A stretch of DNA of 64,000 nucleotides from Pachypanchax playfairii (taxonomy: Eukaryota; Chordata; Actinopteri; Cyprinodontiformes; Aplocheilidae). Location: NCBI GenBank assembly GCA_006937955.1, contig SSNP01000043.1:3636216-3700215 (forward strand), given 5' to 3'. Of this stretch, positions 34,766 through 48,453 are shown in pieces (positions within the stretch are counted from its first letter, which is position 1; each line of letters begins with the position of its first letter). The translations under genes were made by a program, and so were the position numbers. A model generated the notes under the pieces. It was not told the DNA's origin, made no database searches, and saw only the letters and a list, made by a program, of their open reading frames with translations.

Positions 34766-36813
34766 TTTATGGTGCCACTTAAATTATGATAAATAGTCTA
34801 TAATTTTGTAAAAACTAGATTTTTTTTTTAAGGTTATGGGCATTTACTTGTGGCACCCTTTTGGAAATCTGTACCCCTTCCAGGCCCCCCAACAAAGATT
34901 TTCTAGACACGCCCCTGCTTGTTTCTTGTTTGGCAGCAACTGTTCGTAACAAATTGTGAACCACATTCATGCAAGCGAGTTTCTAAAATGTCTCAAAAGG
35001 TTAGTAAATGTTCTAAATCCTCTCACATGGGTTGCAACTTGCAGGACATCGCTCTGGTGTCGCCAGGTGAATTTTCTCTTAAAATAGCAGGAGTCTGAAA
35101 CGTGTGGAACCGTTTCAGCTTAACCTCAGTCATTGAGACAGCGAGAAATGTGAGAGAATTTTGGGAGGATTTGGCAACTACAAGTTGTGACTGACTGAAG
35201 ACAAAAACGAGAGAATCGGACATTCGATGCACGAGAAGTTTCAAACATACAAAGTGTTCTAAATACCAATTCAGTAACTTTTCTTATAATCGTTCATCTC
35301 CAGCTAAAATTGTAGCCGTGTGCAATAAATCCTATAGAAACTGTTGCGATTGCAATCAGGCCCCCAACCAGGAGAGTGGGAACGTCGCAGAGCAACAACT
35401 TGAACTTTCTTTATAAACTGTGTACGCTGGTGGAGTGTATAAAGAACTGTGCAGCAGGAACACTTTGTATTTTCTTTACTTTTTCGGCCCCCACCTCCTC
35501 GCTCACTCTTCTTCTCTGTGCCTTCCCTCTGTGTTTCTGTTTGGAAGTGGAACCGATCATTCTGGATTCCCTCCTCTGTCACATGAAAAAAGCTCCATTA
35601 CTTGTGATGCAGAGCAGGACAAAGTACAGGGATGTGGCATATCTCCAACAACACTGGTTCAGAGAGAAGGAGTGCAGCGTTTTGCATGAAGGCGGGATTA
35701 GCCTAATTGAAGTGTCAGCCTGAGAAAATTGTGGATGCGCGTGGGTTAATGTTGGTGGATCGCAGAAGCTTCACTCATATCCACCATGATGAGAAATTTG
35801 GCCATCGTCGCAGGTCTCGTTTAATTGCGTGTTTGTGGGATTCTACGGTTATTGTAAAACCAACCGTCAGGTATATTTATGATGCTGAGATTGCAAATGT
35901 GGAAGCAGCTGGATATATAATTACTTTCCACTGCTGGGCAATTGACTTTGAGAATTCCCAATTAAAAGCAGCAGCAGACTTGATGTTTTGAAATAAACTG
36001 ATCAACAAGATATTTTCTAACATACTTTCAGTTAAACTGGATCTACAGTTTCCATATTTCTATTAGTTTAACTGCCATTTTCATTCGGATGTGTGAGTGA
36101 AACAGTGTTTAACCCCAAATTAACGTTGAATCAGGAGGAAGGGAATAAAAAGACAGGAGCTGCACTGATGGAACAACACATTTTATATTCATTGTAAGTA
36201 GACAAGAACTATGATTGCCTTGTCAAGACAAAATAACTACCTGAAGCATTCACCATTTTCACCATGAATCTAGCAGAGATGATGTCGGGGTTTGACTCAA
36301 CGGGTATTTCCTTTTTATAAAATATCAATCTTGATTTAATCCTGCTGCAAAATTTTATACTTTCATGACCAATTACCACCTGAAAGTGACACCGACCGTA
36401 TCCGCAGTTTTATTTTCTGATTTGTTATATTAGTTATTTCCATTTTCCATCATTCAGCTTTTATTTTACCAGGACAAAAGTTGAAGCGTTTTGTCAGAAT
36501 TCGGCTAAATGTTTGACATGTTTACAGACGAACTAGACGAAAACTGGACAGTTTTGATATTTTACTTGGTTTTAGTTCTTGTATTTAATCGGTTTGTTGC
36601 ACGTATTAAAACCTGCTAAGTAGTTAACTGTCCTTTTAAAAACGGTATAAAAAACAAAGTAAACACATTAAAGTACACATGACCCCGTTAGCTTATTTAA
36701 AACTCACCAGTTTGTTAAAATGCGCCAACAGTTACTTTTATTAGGACTGTTTTCTAAATAGATAGCCGACTTTGAACAACTATAATTTCAAAAGAGTTAT
36801 AACAACTTACACA
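34766..36813. other. Intergenic, possible hAT-type end near 34860-34916
   Basis: Read on the minus strand, 34916 inward is CAGGGGCGTGTCTAG followed by a segment ending ggggggcc. CAGGGGCG is common at hAT ends, but no partner end was found. No gene recognised; open frames around 35376-35991 have no family resemblance I can see. Confidence 0.35.
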
Positions 36814-37020
36814 ACATGATTTTACAAACCTTTTCAGAGCTGTAAATTGTGGATCACATGGTCAATCCAGCAGAAATATTATAAAATTCAGACCAGAAGT
36901 GCTACAGCTAGCTAGCTAGCTCTGTGGCTAAATTTTGCAGCAAATCCATAGAATTCTATGATAACAGCAGTATAATGCATGATATAAAACTCTGAAAAGG
37001 TTTGCAAAATGAGTCATGAA
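36814..37020. mobile_element. Possible short foldback MITE
   Basis: caaaccttttcagag (36825-36839) is exactly complementary to 36990-37004, with looser pairing extending on both sides (catgattttac against gcaaaatgagtcatg). Between them is a gctagctagctagc run. No clear target duplication. Confidence 0.4.
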
Positions 37021-40000
37021 CTTTTTTTGGGATTTGACTTGTTCTAAAACAGCCGCAATCCGCTTTGGTCCTGGATCTGGTTGAACTACTCGTTTGCTAA
37101 TCTTGTTGGTGAACTTTCAACTGCAAGTTTAAGATATTAAATGTTTGCAACCTTTCCATTGAAATCTACCTTAAAAGATCTGGACTATTGCTTTAATTTT
37201 TATATCAAAGTGCAGAAGTTAAACAAAACTTCAACTTAATTAGATGATGACTTTTGGTAATCAAACATTTTCCATCAGACATCTAATTACCAAACATTCA
37301 TGATTTAAATTGCTTCCTTTTTTGCTGCATTTAGCACAATTTCATTACCAGTGTGGTTCCATACAATATAGACTGGGGTTTTCTTGATACAGTCAATCAC
37401 CTTAATGTGTAGGAGATTGAATTGCTAACTTTGCTTTTGTCCACTGTAGGGTTATCTCACCAGGGGACCACTTTGCACTTTAATATTGCTGAGTCAGATG
37501 ATCCCAGGATGAGGTCAGCCTTAAATGCTGCATTAGGGATCTGGCACAGTACCTTAGTGATTTCACTGAAAGGTCCAGCCAACAAGGTAAAGACCTCTAC
37601 GAGTCCTTCTGGACCTTATATCAGCCTTCTGCAGTATCGGAAACAATTTAATGTTAGATACTGAGGCTGAAAGATAAAACTGTTTGTATGCTTTTATGCA
37701 TCGGATGTTAATAAAAAACAAAAGCACGTTGCATCTTCAAACCAACTGATAGTGTTGGGTCAAAGCAGAGTGGACTGCAGACCAACAAAGTTCAATGTGC
37801 TGCAGGTCACCAGCTAGATTCCAGTTATTTAGAATGGATGAACAACTGGTAAATACTCCGTCCAGCTGTAGACGGCGTCTTCCACAGAGAGATCGACTCA
37901 GAGTCGGAGGAGGCGCGTGTGGGATGGATTAGTGTCTTCTTGTTTTCTGCGCTTTAACAGGATTTGATTATATAGATCTTTTTTGGGGGCTATTCCTCCT
38001 CCAAACTCACCGTCTGAGGGCTGAGAGATAGAAAATATGGATTAAGAAACGTCTTGTTCAAGAATTATTTGTCCCTTTTGCTTTTTAAGATGTTGTACTG
38101 TAAAACGACGAGTTCCAACATGTATTTAGGGCCAAAAAGGAAATTGTCATGCAGTTGTAGATTAACAATAACTATTATCTGATGATAATGTTGGATTTGA
38201 ATTAGTGCTGACAAATTGAAAGTGATGTCAGTTCTGTGTGCAACTAAGTCAAGATTACAGAGGCAGTTTGCCTCAGATACTGGATTAAATTACACCCAGA
38301 GTACATGAGCCATTTCCAGAAGTATCTACATTAAACATTAATAAAACCCCAAACTATATCTCAACATTTAGTGATAGGGTTACAATTTCCTACTTAAAAT
38401 AAACTGCTTCTCTTCAGAGTTCATTCTGACACTCTTTACAAAGCACAAAGAGGCAAATCTAAAAACAGTATGATGAGCTTGTGGCTTAAAAACACACAAC
38501 GATAAGAAAATATGCTGCATGATGAAATACAATATCAGTCTCAATGGATGCACATTTTCTTCTCTCGTTCCCAGTTGATGTCACTGCCATTCACTCATGC
38601 TTTGAACGAGTGTAAGTTTATGTTCTTAGTTTAGTCTGCAGGCACTTTGACACAGTCTGGAGTAGTTGAAGATGGCTGGAGGCTTCCTGAGGACCTAATC
38701 AGACTGCTGGGAGGGCAGGTGGGAAACAGAGTCCTGAGCAGATGGCGTGAGACTAACCTGCACAGAAACAGCAATACTATTGGTTTTCTTGCATATGTCC
38801 ATTTCCTCAATGAATAAAATGGATGCATTTCTTAACTTTTCAAGGCTTTCGTTTAGAACGTAAGTCTGTTCACGTTGTAATGTCTTTGACTTTGTAGTCC
38901 ACGTGGATTGTCAACAACTTCCCTTCTAGACAGAGAGGCAGAAGCTCACTGTGTAACCCAAATGTTCTGGATCTTTGTTGTCTCCACTAAGCCATGACAT
39001 GGTGAGAAAATATTGGAATGACAGACCTTATCACCCTCGTCAAAAGCCAACCATGCTGGAGAGTTTACATAACATCCAACGACAGCCACCAAGATGAGAA
39101 AGTTAAGGTGGAAGTTGCTTTAGGATGGACAAACATGGCTGTACTCAAAGTAGACTCATACAGCTACCTCCAGGTAACAGCACAATATGTTGGACCACAA
39201 TGAAAACATGTGCACTGAACCCTTTATCCAAGCATCTTTACATCGAGACATTTAACCTAAAGTTATCACATTGACCACTAGTAGCTAGCACAATGTGGCT
39301 GCTGGAGTCAGGCAGCTGCTTTTCATCGCACACAGCTGATGTAGAGCCATCACAGTTTCTCCACAGAGTCTGTCTGACAGTGTTTAAGTGAATTCTAAAA
39401 AGTTGGTCATTTCAAGAACATCCCAGCAAACACAGAGGAACTCCAGCAACTTTGAGGTGTGGTGCCTAATTAGAACAAGATCATGACCAGCTCTTATGCC
39501 CCCCCAACCAGAGTCTTCATCAGATGAAGAGGATGCAGAGGACGTTGCACCTTTTAGATTTTTCTGTGAACTAGTTTGGGTAACATGTTTTACATGTTGT
39601 TGCATTAATGAGTAATACCTTGTTGAGGTACATTAAGTGTGATTTAGAATATATCACGACTAAATATTTAATCAATTTTCAGCCCTTATTATTTACATTT
39701 ATATAATTAGTCATATTTATATCAATATGTAGAGAAAAATTCTGCTTTACGAGTTACAACATATATATTACTCACTTGTAAAACACATTGAAATTATAAT
39801 TCATTTCAATGAAATGTTTCTTTATAAGGTGCCAGCTCATAACCAAAGTCATTTTAAGACATCCATACTGCATTTCAGGCATGTATTTAAGGTTCCGAAC
39901 ATCAATTATAAAAAAAATCAATAATTCATAAAGCCTTAGTTCAAAACAAGGGGTTAAAAATATGTTCACATTACAATACTGTTCAGGTTATAAACTTTAA

Positions 40001-41235
40001 AATAAAAAAAATCTCATTTACAATCCACCTTCAGGGGATTTTTGACAATCTGCTCTCTTTGCCCTAAGCTACAGGTTCAAATATTCTGTAATTATTCACA
40101 GAAACAATAATCCAGTTGGACAACACCCACTTAAAAATAACCATCTAAATATTTCATCTTTCCCATCATCTAAAAAGCTCTGCTGTGAATTTGAACTCTA
40201 ACGTACACCAACACGTCACACTTTGGTAAGAATTTCATGACAGTGACACTTTTCCGTTTTTATTGGAATGTTTTTGTTTCCTAACTTGACACTTATTACA
40301 GCTATTAAACCTCGACAAAGCTCAAGGGGGTTTCAACATGAGTGAAACAAAGACTTTAGATCCACTCCCTTTACAAAAGATGCAGAACGCGTCACGACAA
40401 ATACTTTTGCAAGTGTGTTACAATAATAAATGTAAAAGTTTCCATCAGCTCGAGGTGCTGATTAAAATTGGAAGAAGAGCAGATATAATTGGCTTTGGGT
40501 GTCATCCAAATTCACCAAATACAACTCATTACAAATACAGTAACCCCCCACCCGACTCCTTTTGGCCTTACTCTTTAATAAAATGAAGCTGTGAGAAGTG
40601 AGCACTTCCTTTCGACTCCAGACCTTCAAACTTTTGTCATTTTTTTACCTTATCTGTATTAATTCCACTGACAGCCTGCAGATAAATTCTGAGTTGTCTT
40701 GGAGCAACAGTGACAGCTCCCCAAAATCCTGTGTCGAAAAAAAAAGTTATTTTCCTTCCAAACTGACTGTGGAATGCAGCTGAAAAGGTCCAAACCCGTA
40801 GCTAATCCTGCTTTTTGTGTGCAGATTCCTCAGTAAGATCAAATAATAATGTATCTGTCCAGTTTCACATAATAATTCAACTAGAGCAAATAACTTACAG
40901 AACACTATAAATATTATCCTCACATATGCTAACATGATAGGCATGTTTTTCTCTAACCTACTGTGGGAAAAGATCAGAAAGAAAATAAATGAAGGTTTCT
41001 CAGTTCATCTGCTAATTTTTTCCAACTCCAAAAAGGGAAACTGTTCAAATATGCGCAGAGCAGAAATAACAATACTGCTAACATTCCTTCCTATAATACG
41101 AGTTCCCAAAACTCTCCAAATATTTGGGAAAAAAACAGTCTTGTCTCGGTAATCTTTCTTTAATTAAATTATCTCCTCCAGCATATTTTATTCGATCCCT
41201 AAAATAAATGAAAAAGCAGTTTTAACTTCATCTAC
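37021..41235. other. Intergenic, no gene or bounded repeat recognised
   Basis: AT-rich, with short open frames only and no family resemblance. Confidence 0.5.
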
Positions 41236-41239
41236 TTAA

Positions 41240-41719
41240 AGGAGCCATGTCACACAAATTTCATGACTTTATGGTTATTTCTGAATATTAACCTGTAATA
41301 TGTCTAAAAAAACATTAGGAAAAAGTCATTTCCAGCCATTCTAGATCAGAGTAAACTGATTACTTGAACACTGACCTCGATTCAGTCCTTTACTTATGAA
41401 TATTTATTAAGCTAATTCGCTGGACTCAGATAGGTTAACAGCTAGCCTATGAGAGCACAGCTTCCTGTATCCTCCCTCGCTGCGCAACAGCACTACGACT
41501 GTCCGAGTAACATACTAACATCCTGTATAAAGTCAAGTTACAGGAAATTTCCAAACGGGACCCGGCTAATTCCTGCACCTGCCTTGTTTAAGTAAAAAAA
41601 AACAAAAAACGGACGTTATTGTGCAATTTTCACACCGAGCAGGAAACCAAGAACACCTGTGGACCTAAAATATTCAACATAAAACTCCAGAAAAACTTTT
41701 TTTTTATGGCAAGGAACCT
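41240..41719 (+). mobile_element. Family B TTAA-flanked MITE, copy 1
   Basis: TTAA at 41236-41239 and 41720-41723. The ends are aggagccatg and, inward from the right, aggttccttg. The interior (cacaaatttcatgacttta, taacagctagcctatgagagc, cacctgtggacctaaaatatt) is shared antiparallel with 60124-60597. Confidence 0.8.
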
Positions 41720-41723
41720 TTAA

Positions 41724-43207
41724 ATATTACAAACAGTATACCTTTAACCAGCACACTAAGAGGTGTGTGGATTTTCATCAAACTTTAAGTAATAATTACA
41801 TGCTCTTCTGCAAATGATTTGTAACTAATAGGGATCAAGATGGATCCATCACAGATGTTGAGCTAAAGTTTTCCATGGTCGTAATAAAGAATCAACCCTA
41901 TAACATATTTAGGCTCCAACTGATCACACAGACAGTTTTAAGTTGACCATTAAATATTGCTGGAGTATCAGATGGATTTTAGTGAGATTTTTCAGAAAGT
42001 AATAATTTCATGTACATCTAAAACTGATCCAATCCAAGGTGGTCAACCCAGCCAACTATGATGTGGACATATGTCACCAGGGAGCTGCAGGTAATACACA
42101 AATTAACCCTGATGATGTGTGAATATTTGCTGTAAGCCAATTTAATATTACATTCTTAAAAACAAAGACACCTATTGCAATATAAAAAATAAATCATTAA
42201 CATTAAATACATATTAAAATATTGAGCGAACTGGGAAATCACATGGGTGGAGTCGCAAAATTCTGCAAGAAAAAAAAAACACGCAACCCAAGTGGTACTC
42301 AAATTTTTTTGACAAGGTTGGCAGGTCTGCTGTTGTATGAAACCTTGTTACTGTTATTAAAGGTGGCAGGAAAGAATATCATGTTTTTATTTATTTATCA
42401 TGAACTGCTGTGATCTCTCACAGCAAGAGAAAACCATGCAATCATCTGGTTTCTTCAGACTACCTTCACTGGAATTAACTTACTTGTTGTTTCTTAACCG
42501 AAGTGAATACCAGTCAACCAGACGGAGTGTTGGGAGAAAGGAAAGTTATGTAACTCCTTGGAAACGTATAAAGAACAAATAATCAGACGAGATATGGCTC
42601 ATATTATCCCAGTCGTTTTAATCAATGTATCATGAGATTTATATAATCAGTTCAATCTCTACGTGGAGTTTCAAGAATTTTAATCCCCGAGTACAAACGA
42701 TAAATTAGTTTTTCTTTACTCAGTTTCAAGTTAGAAACTCCTTTTTTGTTTATTGCAACGTCAGTTGGACCAGATACTCCACCACAGGAGAAACGGCCTA
42801 GAAGGTTCTTCATATTAACTTTAAAGTATTAAAGTAATTGTTTAGATCTATTCAAGTGAGGTTCTGTAGAATAGCTATGAAGAATTATCTTACCTGCTCT
42901 AAATATCATATCTGGTTGAATAAACAGCATTTGGGTTCTGATGAGACTGAAACTAACCAAGACTAAAGCTGCCATTTTAAACCAAATTCTATTTTCAATA
43001 TATTTTTGGTAATTCATTTAAAAACCATTTTATAAAACATTGGTGTCACTTACGCATTTCATGGTTATTCCAGCACAAATATGAAATTCCTATGAGAAGT
43101 TGCTCAGGTTACACCAGAGTGCTACAGATTGCGTGTTTTGGTTCTGAAGCTGTTCAAAGACCCATCGACAACAGGTAATATAATTATCTTAACTTTTTTT
43201 AACACAC
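41724..43207. other. Intergenic, nothing recognised
   Basis: AT-rich sequence without coding or repeat signal that I can support. Confidence 0.5.
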
Positions 43208-43211
43208 TTAA

Positions 43212-43587
43212 AAAAAACCACTCTGATGAAAATCGTGTTTTTCATGTTGTTAACATGTTCCTGTGTCGTTTTTCTGATGCCAGAGGACATATCTTAAGAA
43301 AATTAAGCTCAAAATTGAATTTCTGAGTATTTCTGCATTCAAATTGCTGTGAATCAGTTTCAGGTACAAAAATGTTCTTTCAAAAAGAGTCTGTGACATA
43401 GAAAAGCCACTGGGTGGCCACAAGCTCCTGCTCTGGGCTAACATAAACAGACGCGAATTGCTAATGAGCTCCTGCCACTATGCAGAAACTACATTCTAGA
43501 AAACAGCACAGGTTTTGTGATTTGGGGTTAAAGTTACCATAATTCAAAAGACTATTGAGCCGCTTTAAAATAACTCTGAGAGGGTCT
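43212..43587 (+). mobile_element. Family A TTAA-flanked MITE, copy 3
   Basis: TTAA (43208-43211), then a degraded left end with ccactctgatgaaaatcg. The interior matches copy 1 (gaaaagccactggg, agctcctgctctg, tatgcagaaactac, agaaaacagcac). The right end agggtct is followed by TGAA, a mutated TTAA. It is the only near-complete single-family plus-strand copy here and gives a length of about 376 bp. Confidence 0.8.
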
Positions 43588-45436
43588 TGAAATAGATCGG
43601 AACTTGTGCTTAACAGCAGGATGAACTGGCCGTAAGTCTCAGATTCTATTGAGCTTTTAAAAGAGAAAAATTCTGCCATGATTTTACCACATTCTCTGTA
43701 ACCATTCAGCGTTAGACTCTGTATAAAATGGTTAAATACCAACTGAAACTAAAGTGCAGATAAAGAAAACGGAATATTAGTTAGTTCTCAGGCCGAATGT
43801 ATCAGTATTATATACCAATATTAATGTGCCTCAAGTAATTTAAGAATAATTTGTATTTACATTTAGCTAGCCATTATAGCTGAAAAAATTTGTAATTACA
43901 TGGATGTTATCTTAAATACGTTGACCAACAGAATTTGTTCTTTAAAAACTAAGCACATGTTTCTATGTTTATTAAGAATGTCTTTTTGTTATATTTGCAG
44001 CAAAGAAAAACATAATTACCAACATTATATATGTATTTTGGCCCAAATATGAGTGTAAATGATACCTTATGAAAATATTTTGACTACAAAATGTGATTCC
44101 AGTTTTATCTTGAACTTCCTCTAACAGGTCATAATGACTTCCTGGTGAACTGATTGTGAATTATGCGTTTATGATGTAAAGTTTTGTTTATTCAGGCCGA
44201 CTGGATGATGTATTCTATTGTGGTAAACTTTTAGCACCTGCTCTGCTTTCCCACTTTAGAGCTGACTGATGAGGTATTACATGGAAATGAATTCAAAAAC
44301 TTGAGAGTTTTATTGCTCTGGTTGTTGTCCAAGCATGTGGTCACCATCAGCCTTAAAAAGAAATACAGGAAACGGGTTTCTTTCAAAAATGGAATGAGAA
44401 CAGCTGCTGCCGATGTAGTGGGAAACAAAGGTAAACTGAAGGGGCAGACTAATTCAAAGCGGAAACCAGGCATTTTGCCTCATGATGTCATGGTCTTGTC
44501 CAAATACAAGGCGAGCCTACGAGCGCAGGGAGCCAAGGGTCTGTCGTCTCTCACGTTCATTTGGGTTGACTTTAGCTCAACAAAGCACCATGACCCCACT
44601 GTCGAGGAATGGAGACTGGTAAACGAAAAACAGGGAGCAAAAGTGGGGGCAAATTCATTTGAGAAATTCTGACCTCTGAGCAAACTTCAAGAAAAAAAAA
44701 GAAAAAAAAATTGACTTGGCAGCTAAATATGTGCTAGAGCCCAGGGACTCACTTTACACAAACATTTTGTCCTGGGTATTAACTGTGCTTCTGAAACAAC
44801 TGGAATCACAGCTGCTTAGCAACATCTTCCCAAGTCACAACCTGTACTTTCACCGATCAGACCTACAGAACTCTACCTGCGATTCTTATAAATAAAAAGA
44901 AACAGTGACCCCGAGTGTCTAACAGACCCCTTTTATTTGGATTTAAAATTGACCTAACTACTGCTAAACCTTCAGAGTAAAAGATCTAAAGATTTATAAA
45001 CTGGCTTAAAGTGTGGAGTTTATCCTTTTTGCTGTTATTACTTCAACAACCTGATCCAGATGTTTTCTGTTTGGTTTCAGGCTGTTAATTTAAAAGAACC
45101 TTATCATGGCATTAAAGGGATGGTCCTGATCTACTGAAATTAGGTTCTGTGGAAAGATTATGATCAATCAATATCTTACTTGTAGCAGATATCTCATTGG
45201 AGGAAGAAAGTAACAATGTATCCAGATTAATGGGGTAAAGGTTCATCTGAGTGGGGCCAGAACCAAAGGGAATTGTTGATCTTTACAAAACAGTTTTTAC
45301 CTCTTTAAATACGTAATAATTTAGATATTATTTGGTTATTTGCAGTAAAACTTAGCAACAGAGCTAGTTAGCTTTAGTTCTTCCAGTTCAACCACTCAAA
45401 ATTTCCCCAGTAGTTCTGCTGATTCATCATGCAATC
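43588..45436. other. Intergenic, no gene recognised
   Basis: A 123-codon open frame at 44301-44672 has no resemblance to a family I know and no promoter or splice context. Otherwise AT-rich. Confidence 0.45.
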
Positions 45437-45715
45437 AGGGCCGGTTCTGGGCATAGGTAGAGACGATTGCCTAGGGCGCCCTCTGCTGGAGGGGGTGCCA
45501 AATTCTCTTTTTTTTTTTTGGACAAACTGTTGGACACACCATTCATCTCATGTAAAGAGCAAAATAAGTAATAATCTATATTTATCTATAATCTCTACTG
45601 TTCCTTTTAGTATGAATAAAAATTTTTTGCAATGTAATCCAGTTATTAAGTTACGTTGTTTCTGTTCTGGGCAGTAGGGGGCGCCAAAATCCTTTTTCGC
45701 CTAGGGCACCATGCA
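45437..45715 (+). mobile_element. hAT-like repeat fragment (CAGGGCCGG start)
   Basis: Begins cagggccggttctgggc, with gcctagggcgccctctgctg just inside and cgcctagggcacc near the right. This CAGGGCCGG...GCCTAGGGCGCC combination is familiar from fish hAT-type repeats. The right terminal repeat is missing. Confidence 0.45.
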
Positions 45716-45790
45716 GCTCAGGATGCATGTATTGCACAATTGGCTGGAATACATTAGGTTAATCAAACAGTGATTTTATGAACCACTAAG

Positions 45791-46495
45791 ACTATGTTCA
45801 GATTGCAGGTCTTAAGGCTCAATTCAGATTTTTTTGTGAGATCTGATCTTTTCGCTAGGTTGTTCATATTGTCAGTGAAATGTGACTTGAATGTGACTTG
45901 CTGTCTAAACAGAATGCGTCTTGAATGTGTCATGCATGTGCAGCAGAGGGAACAGTGATGCCACACATATTTAGCTCAGAGACTTTTTATTTTTCTCTGG
46001 CATTGAAGCCAGGTTCACTTAAACCCGTGCTCTGCCATTTCTTTGGAAATGTTTTCAAAATTCACGCGGTTCCGATAACACCCCTCCAGTTCGGCCTGAA
46101 CTTCCCAAATATTCAATAAAAAATTAACGCAGACACCTTGGATTCTCGCCATTTACTGTTCTCTGTGTCATCCGTCATTATTGTTGTTTACTTTTTGCTC
46201 CCGCCTCCTCAACGCAGAAAAGTCACCTTTGTCGCATATTGATGACGTACAGGTCGGACGGAAGTTACCTGGTGGTTCAGACTGAAGTCGCATGCAAAAA
46301 GATTGGATACGTATCAGATTTAGGACCACATGCTGAAGTGGACTGGGTCGCATTTGAAAAAATTGGATATGTGTTGTTCAGACTGTCATAATAAAATCAG
46401 ATTCAGGTCACATGGGGACAAAAAAATCAGATTCAGGTCACATGGGGGCAAAAAAATCAGATTCAGGTCACTTCAGACTGCAGTCTGAATGTAGC
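45791..46495. mobile_element. Non-autonomous DNA transposon with CTATGTTCAGATTGCAG ends
   Basis: Left actatgttcagattgcag and right (inward) gctacattcagactgcag are inverted repeats matching at 14 of 18 positions. The interior is rich in variants of ttcagactg and tcacat. No convincing target duplication. Confidence 0.6.
46392..46470. repeat. 30-bp tandem repeat, about 2.6 copies
   Basis: aaatcagattcaggtcac recurs at 30-base steps (atcag at about 46396, 46426, 46456), separated by atggggacaaaa or atgggggcaaaa. It is internal to the transposon at 45791-46495. Confidence 0.85.
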
Positions 46496-48449
46496 ATATG
46501 AAATCTTTAGATTAGAGTTAAAACTATTAGTTTATTAATCCAGTCAGAACTAATCTCTATTTCTCCAAACTGCAGTTGTTCAAAAAGCAAGTGACAACAA
46601 CTAAAATATTAGTTCCTAACCTTTCAAGGAACTTTTCAGAAACTGACTAAAAAAAGAAAAAACAACAAAAAGAAATTGAGTTCAAAAAGATCTGAATTAT
46701 CACTTTGGGGTCAAGATAAAAACATTTTAAAACTCACTACTAATTTCTCAAAAACATCAAATTCTTAAAAATCAAATCTGTCTTTTCAAACTACATTTAA
46801 AAAAAATTATATATATATTACAAATTTCTAAAAGTGATATTTGTATTTTTGCAAGCTCAAGAAACTAGATCAGGACTTGAGAGAGTTCTTTCAGCAGAAA
46901 ACTAAACACAAAAAAAAGACAAAAGAAGTCGCAGAGCAACACAGCTGAGAGAAGTTAACATATAAAGAGAGTGTGGATTTCTGTCAGACTGTAACCATGG
47001 GCATTTCTCGTTACATAAATCTCCAGACTCCAAGCATTCAATTATTTACCAAGTTTGTTCTTTAGTGTCTGCAACAGAAATAGCACCGTAGAAGGAGTTA
47101 AAAGTCAAGCAAAAAGCTGGATGGTTACTGTGGCATAAAATCAAGAGCTGAAACTTATAAGAAATGTCCTGTTTAATGATTCAATTTAAAGGTATTCCAT
47201 TTGATTAAATGACAAAAACATCTTAATATTTCACCTGAGGTATTCTCAAGCGTTTGACTGCAGCATAAAAAGCTGGTGATGTTGTGCTGCAACCACTTCA
47301 TGTCCTTTAATTTGAAATTATTCATATAAAAATGCAAGAAGCAGAACTGAAAAAGACGATTCAGGAGAAATAAGGTCAACATGACTTCCTTTTGCATACC
47401 ATCAAACTGCAAACATTAACTGCAGTATGTACATAACAGAGAGCTGGATTGTCTCACAGGGATTGAAAAAAGAAAATACATTAAAAATCTCATTAAAATC
47501 AGGTAATCATGCTTTGCCTCAGGACTGTGGACGGGGGTTTGAGAGAGGAAATGCTTACAAGTTGAATCAGCCTGGGGAAGAATACATCTGCTTTGTTGCA
47601 TGCCTTAATGCTCTAGAGTATTATTAATGCTGAGAGGAAATAGATCCCATGTGGTACATTGAGAAAAAAAAAAGAAAAAAAAAGAAATGGGATGTTGCCT
47701 CTTCTCAACCTGCATTAGGTCATCACCTAATTTATTACAGTGGCTGCTTGGTGGTACAGTGGGGAGCACTATCCGGCGTTGTATTCCCACACTGGGTGTA
47801 GCAGATGGCTCGGGGAAATAAAGCTATCGTGGGAGAGCGGTCACTCAAAGCATCATTTTGATGAATGCTGCAAATATTCCTGTGTACAGATTTTGGTCTT
47901 CAGAGACTCATGATTGTGGTGCGTGTCAATAGCAATAAATTATATTAATAAAAACGTAAAACTTGAAGTAAATTGTGTGTCTACTGTTTTGTGGTCTGTT
48001 TAACTTTCAGCACCTGAAAACATGAAGCAACTTCTGTAAAGACGTTTTTTTTTTTAATATAATATAATAAAATGCTGTTAATTATTAACTTCTTTTGTTT
48101 TTATACAGAAATATTACCTTCTATAAAGAAATATTTTGACCCAAGCTTTTCTGTGTAAAACTTAAAAATAATTACAATTTTCTTTGTACCTTCTTTAACT
48201 GCATCAGTTTGGAGAAATAGAGTTTACATCCTGAGCGCTCTCTCTCTCTCGACTGGAAATTACCCCAAAATCCCCAAAAAGGGCTGAAATTTGCTGCTGG
48301 CTCTTTTCCCACCTTATAAATAATCATATAATGTTAAACTAACAGTGGTGTAAAAGTATAGAAAATATTCACATGATTTACATGAAACATTTAAGATTAG
48401 AGCTTTTCAAAGACTACAGCAACTCATTTCTACCTTGGCCCAAATTGTA
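46496..48449. other. Intergenic, with a possible SINE remnant at 47740-47810
   Basis: ggctgcttggtggtacagtg and tattcccacactgggtg resemble the degraded tRNA-like head of a fish SINE; an A-rich run lies upstream at 47660-47690. No gene. Confidence 0.4.
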
Positions 48450-48453
48450 TTAA

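Noticed and set aside
35376..35991. Two overlapping open frames on + (115 and 94 codons)
   Set aside because: No family resemblance, different frames and no exon-like borders; kept only as intergenic.
44301..44672. 123-codon open frame on +, basic, starting with hydrophobic residues
   Set aside because: No recognised domain, no promoter or splice context, and a comparable length can occur by chance in 64 kb.
46392..46470. Short tandem array as a CRISPR-like array
   Set aside because: Only 2.6 units, spacers nearly identical, vertebrate context; it is an internal tandem repeat of a transposon.
45791..46495. Assignment of this element to hAT
   Set aside because: No 8-bp target duplication could be found at the ends, so only a generic DNA-transposon call was kept.
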